Assembly: GCA_949066965.1 (NCBI GenBank)
Contig: CARTDA010000002.1
Location: 147,369-211,368, forward strand
DNA from: COE1 sp949066965
GTDB lineage: Bacteria > Bacillota > Clostridia > Lachnospirales > Lachnospiraceae
Length of the DNA: 64,000 nt
Direction of reading: 5' to 3'
In this document: positions 63,849 through 64,000 of the stretch, in pieces
Layout: every line of letters starts with the position of its first letter
Numbering within the stretch: position 1 is the stretch's first letter
Made by a program: the position numbers and the translations under genes
Notes under the pieces: model-generated
The model's input: the letters and a program-made list of their open reading frames with translations, nothing else
Databases searched by the model: none
What the model was told of the DNA's origin: nothing

Positions 63849-63957
63849 AAATATCCCAAACGGGCAAGTTATGGAATTACTTGATTATGTCGGATTATAT
63901 ATATGGCTGTTAGAAAAAACAAAAAAATTAAAAATATTTGTAACAAATCGCACTTGA
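63826..63957 (+). pseudogene. 3' fragment of an unknown gene at the IS junction
   Basis: After the transposase break, another frame continues as FAHLYENIPNGQVMELLDYVG and ends at 63957. It lacks a start and a recognisable domain. It is likely the tail of a gene into which, or next to which, the IS copy recombined. AT content rises sharply here. Confidence 0.35.
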
Positions 63958-63984
63958 AAAGAACTAACAATATGAGGTGCTGAT

Positions 63985-64000
63985 ATGGATAAAGAAAAAA
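63985..64000 (+). CDS. Start of a gene running off the right edge
   Basis: ATG 63985 follows GAGG by 7 bases and begins MDKEK before the window ends. Nothing can be said about its product. Confidence 0.4.

Noticed and set aside
1..64000. CRISPR array, tRNA or rRNA genes
   Set aside because: No regularly spaced direct repeats, tRNA-like cloverleaf sequences or rRNA signatures were recognised on either strand by eye.

Overview
The window looks like chromosomal DNA from a gut-type Firmicute, most likely a Lachnospiraceae member related to Roseburia or Agathobacter. This is inferred from the moderate GC content, strong GGAGG ribosome sites, frequent ATGA start/stop overlaps, giant Big_2 surface proteins, and a surface-protein C-terminus of the CGLCHICPT..GICYF type. 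No rRNA or tRNA gene and no CRISPR array was recognised.

Positions 1-42,000 are almost entirely minus-strand and form a very large cell-surface glycan locus. It holds many glycosyltransferases (GT2, GT4, three GT11 fucosyltransferase-like proteins, GT17, DUF5672 and two GT-D-like proteins) and several polytopic GT-C-like proteins that probably use polyprenyl-phosphate sugars. There is also a GtrB/DPM1-like polyprenyl-phosphate glycosyltransferase, a Wzy-like polymerase and two PglK/MsbA-type ABC exporters. A dTDP-3-amino-3,6-dideoxyhexose branch is present: an FdtA/QdtA ketoisomerase, an FdtB/QdtB aminotransferase and two GNAT acetyltransferases. Decoration genes include a sugar O-methyltransferase, an MBOAT with an SGNH/DltD-like partner, a secreted SGNH hydrolase, a plus-strand acyltransferase-3 and a B12-type radical SAM protein. 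No priming phosphoglycosyltransferase is visible here.

Three further features sit inside or next to this locus. First, 7,444-10,838 is a compact DUF262 / AAA ATPase / unknown-protein operon that looks like a genome-defence module. Second, 43,779-47,355 encodes a HAD phosphatase, a UbiA-type prenyltransferase and an AsnB; the first two suggest a polyprenyl-phosphoribose to polyprenyl-ribose donor route. Third, small dispersed two-hairpin repeats occur at gene 3' ends.

Positions 47,617-54,006 encode a 2129-residue secreted protein with GLUG-like repeats and about 14 Ig-like (Big_2) repeats. It has its own candidate promoter and a strong terminator.

Positions 54,191-64,000 are accessory and somewhat more AT-rich. 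They contain a truncated GNAT gene, then a minus-strand set without signal peptides: a Hint (intein-like) domain protein, a 1117-residue LamG/transmembrane/transglutaminase-like protein, an alpha-toroid-like protein and a putative nuclease-like protein. Remnants of a recombinase, a surface protein and an IS91-type transposase lie among and beside them. This block is the best candidate for an undescribed (effector or toxin-like) system. The DUF262/AAA operon is the second.
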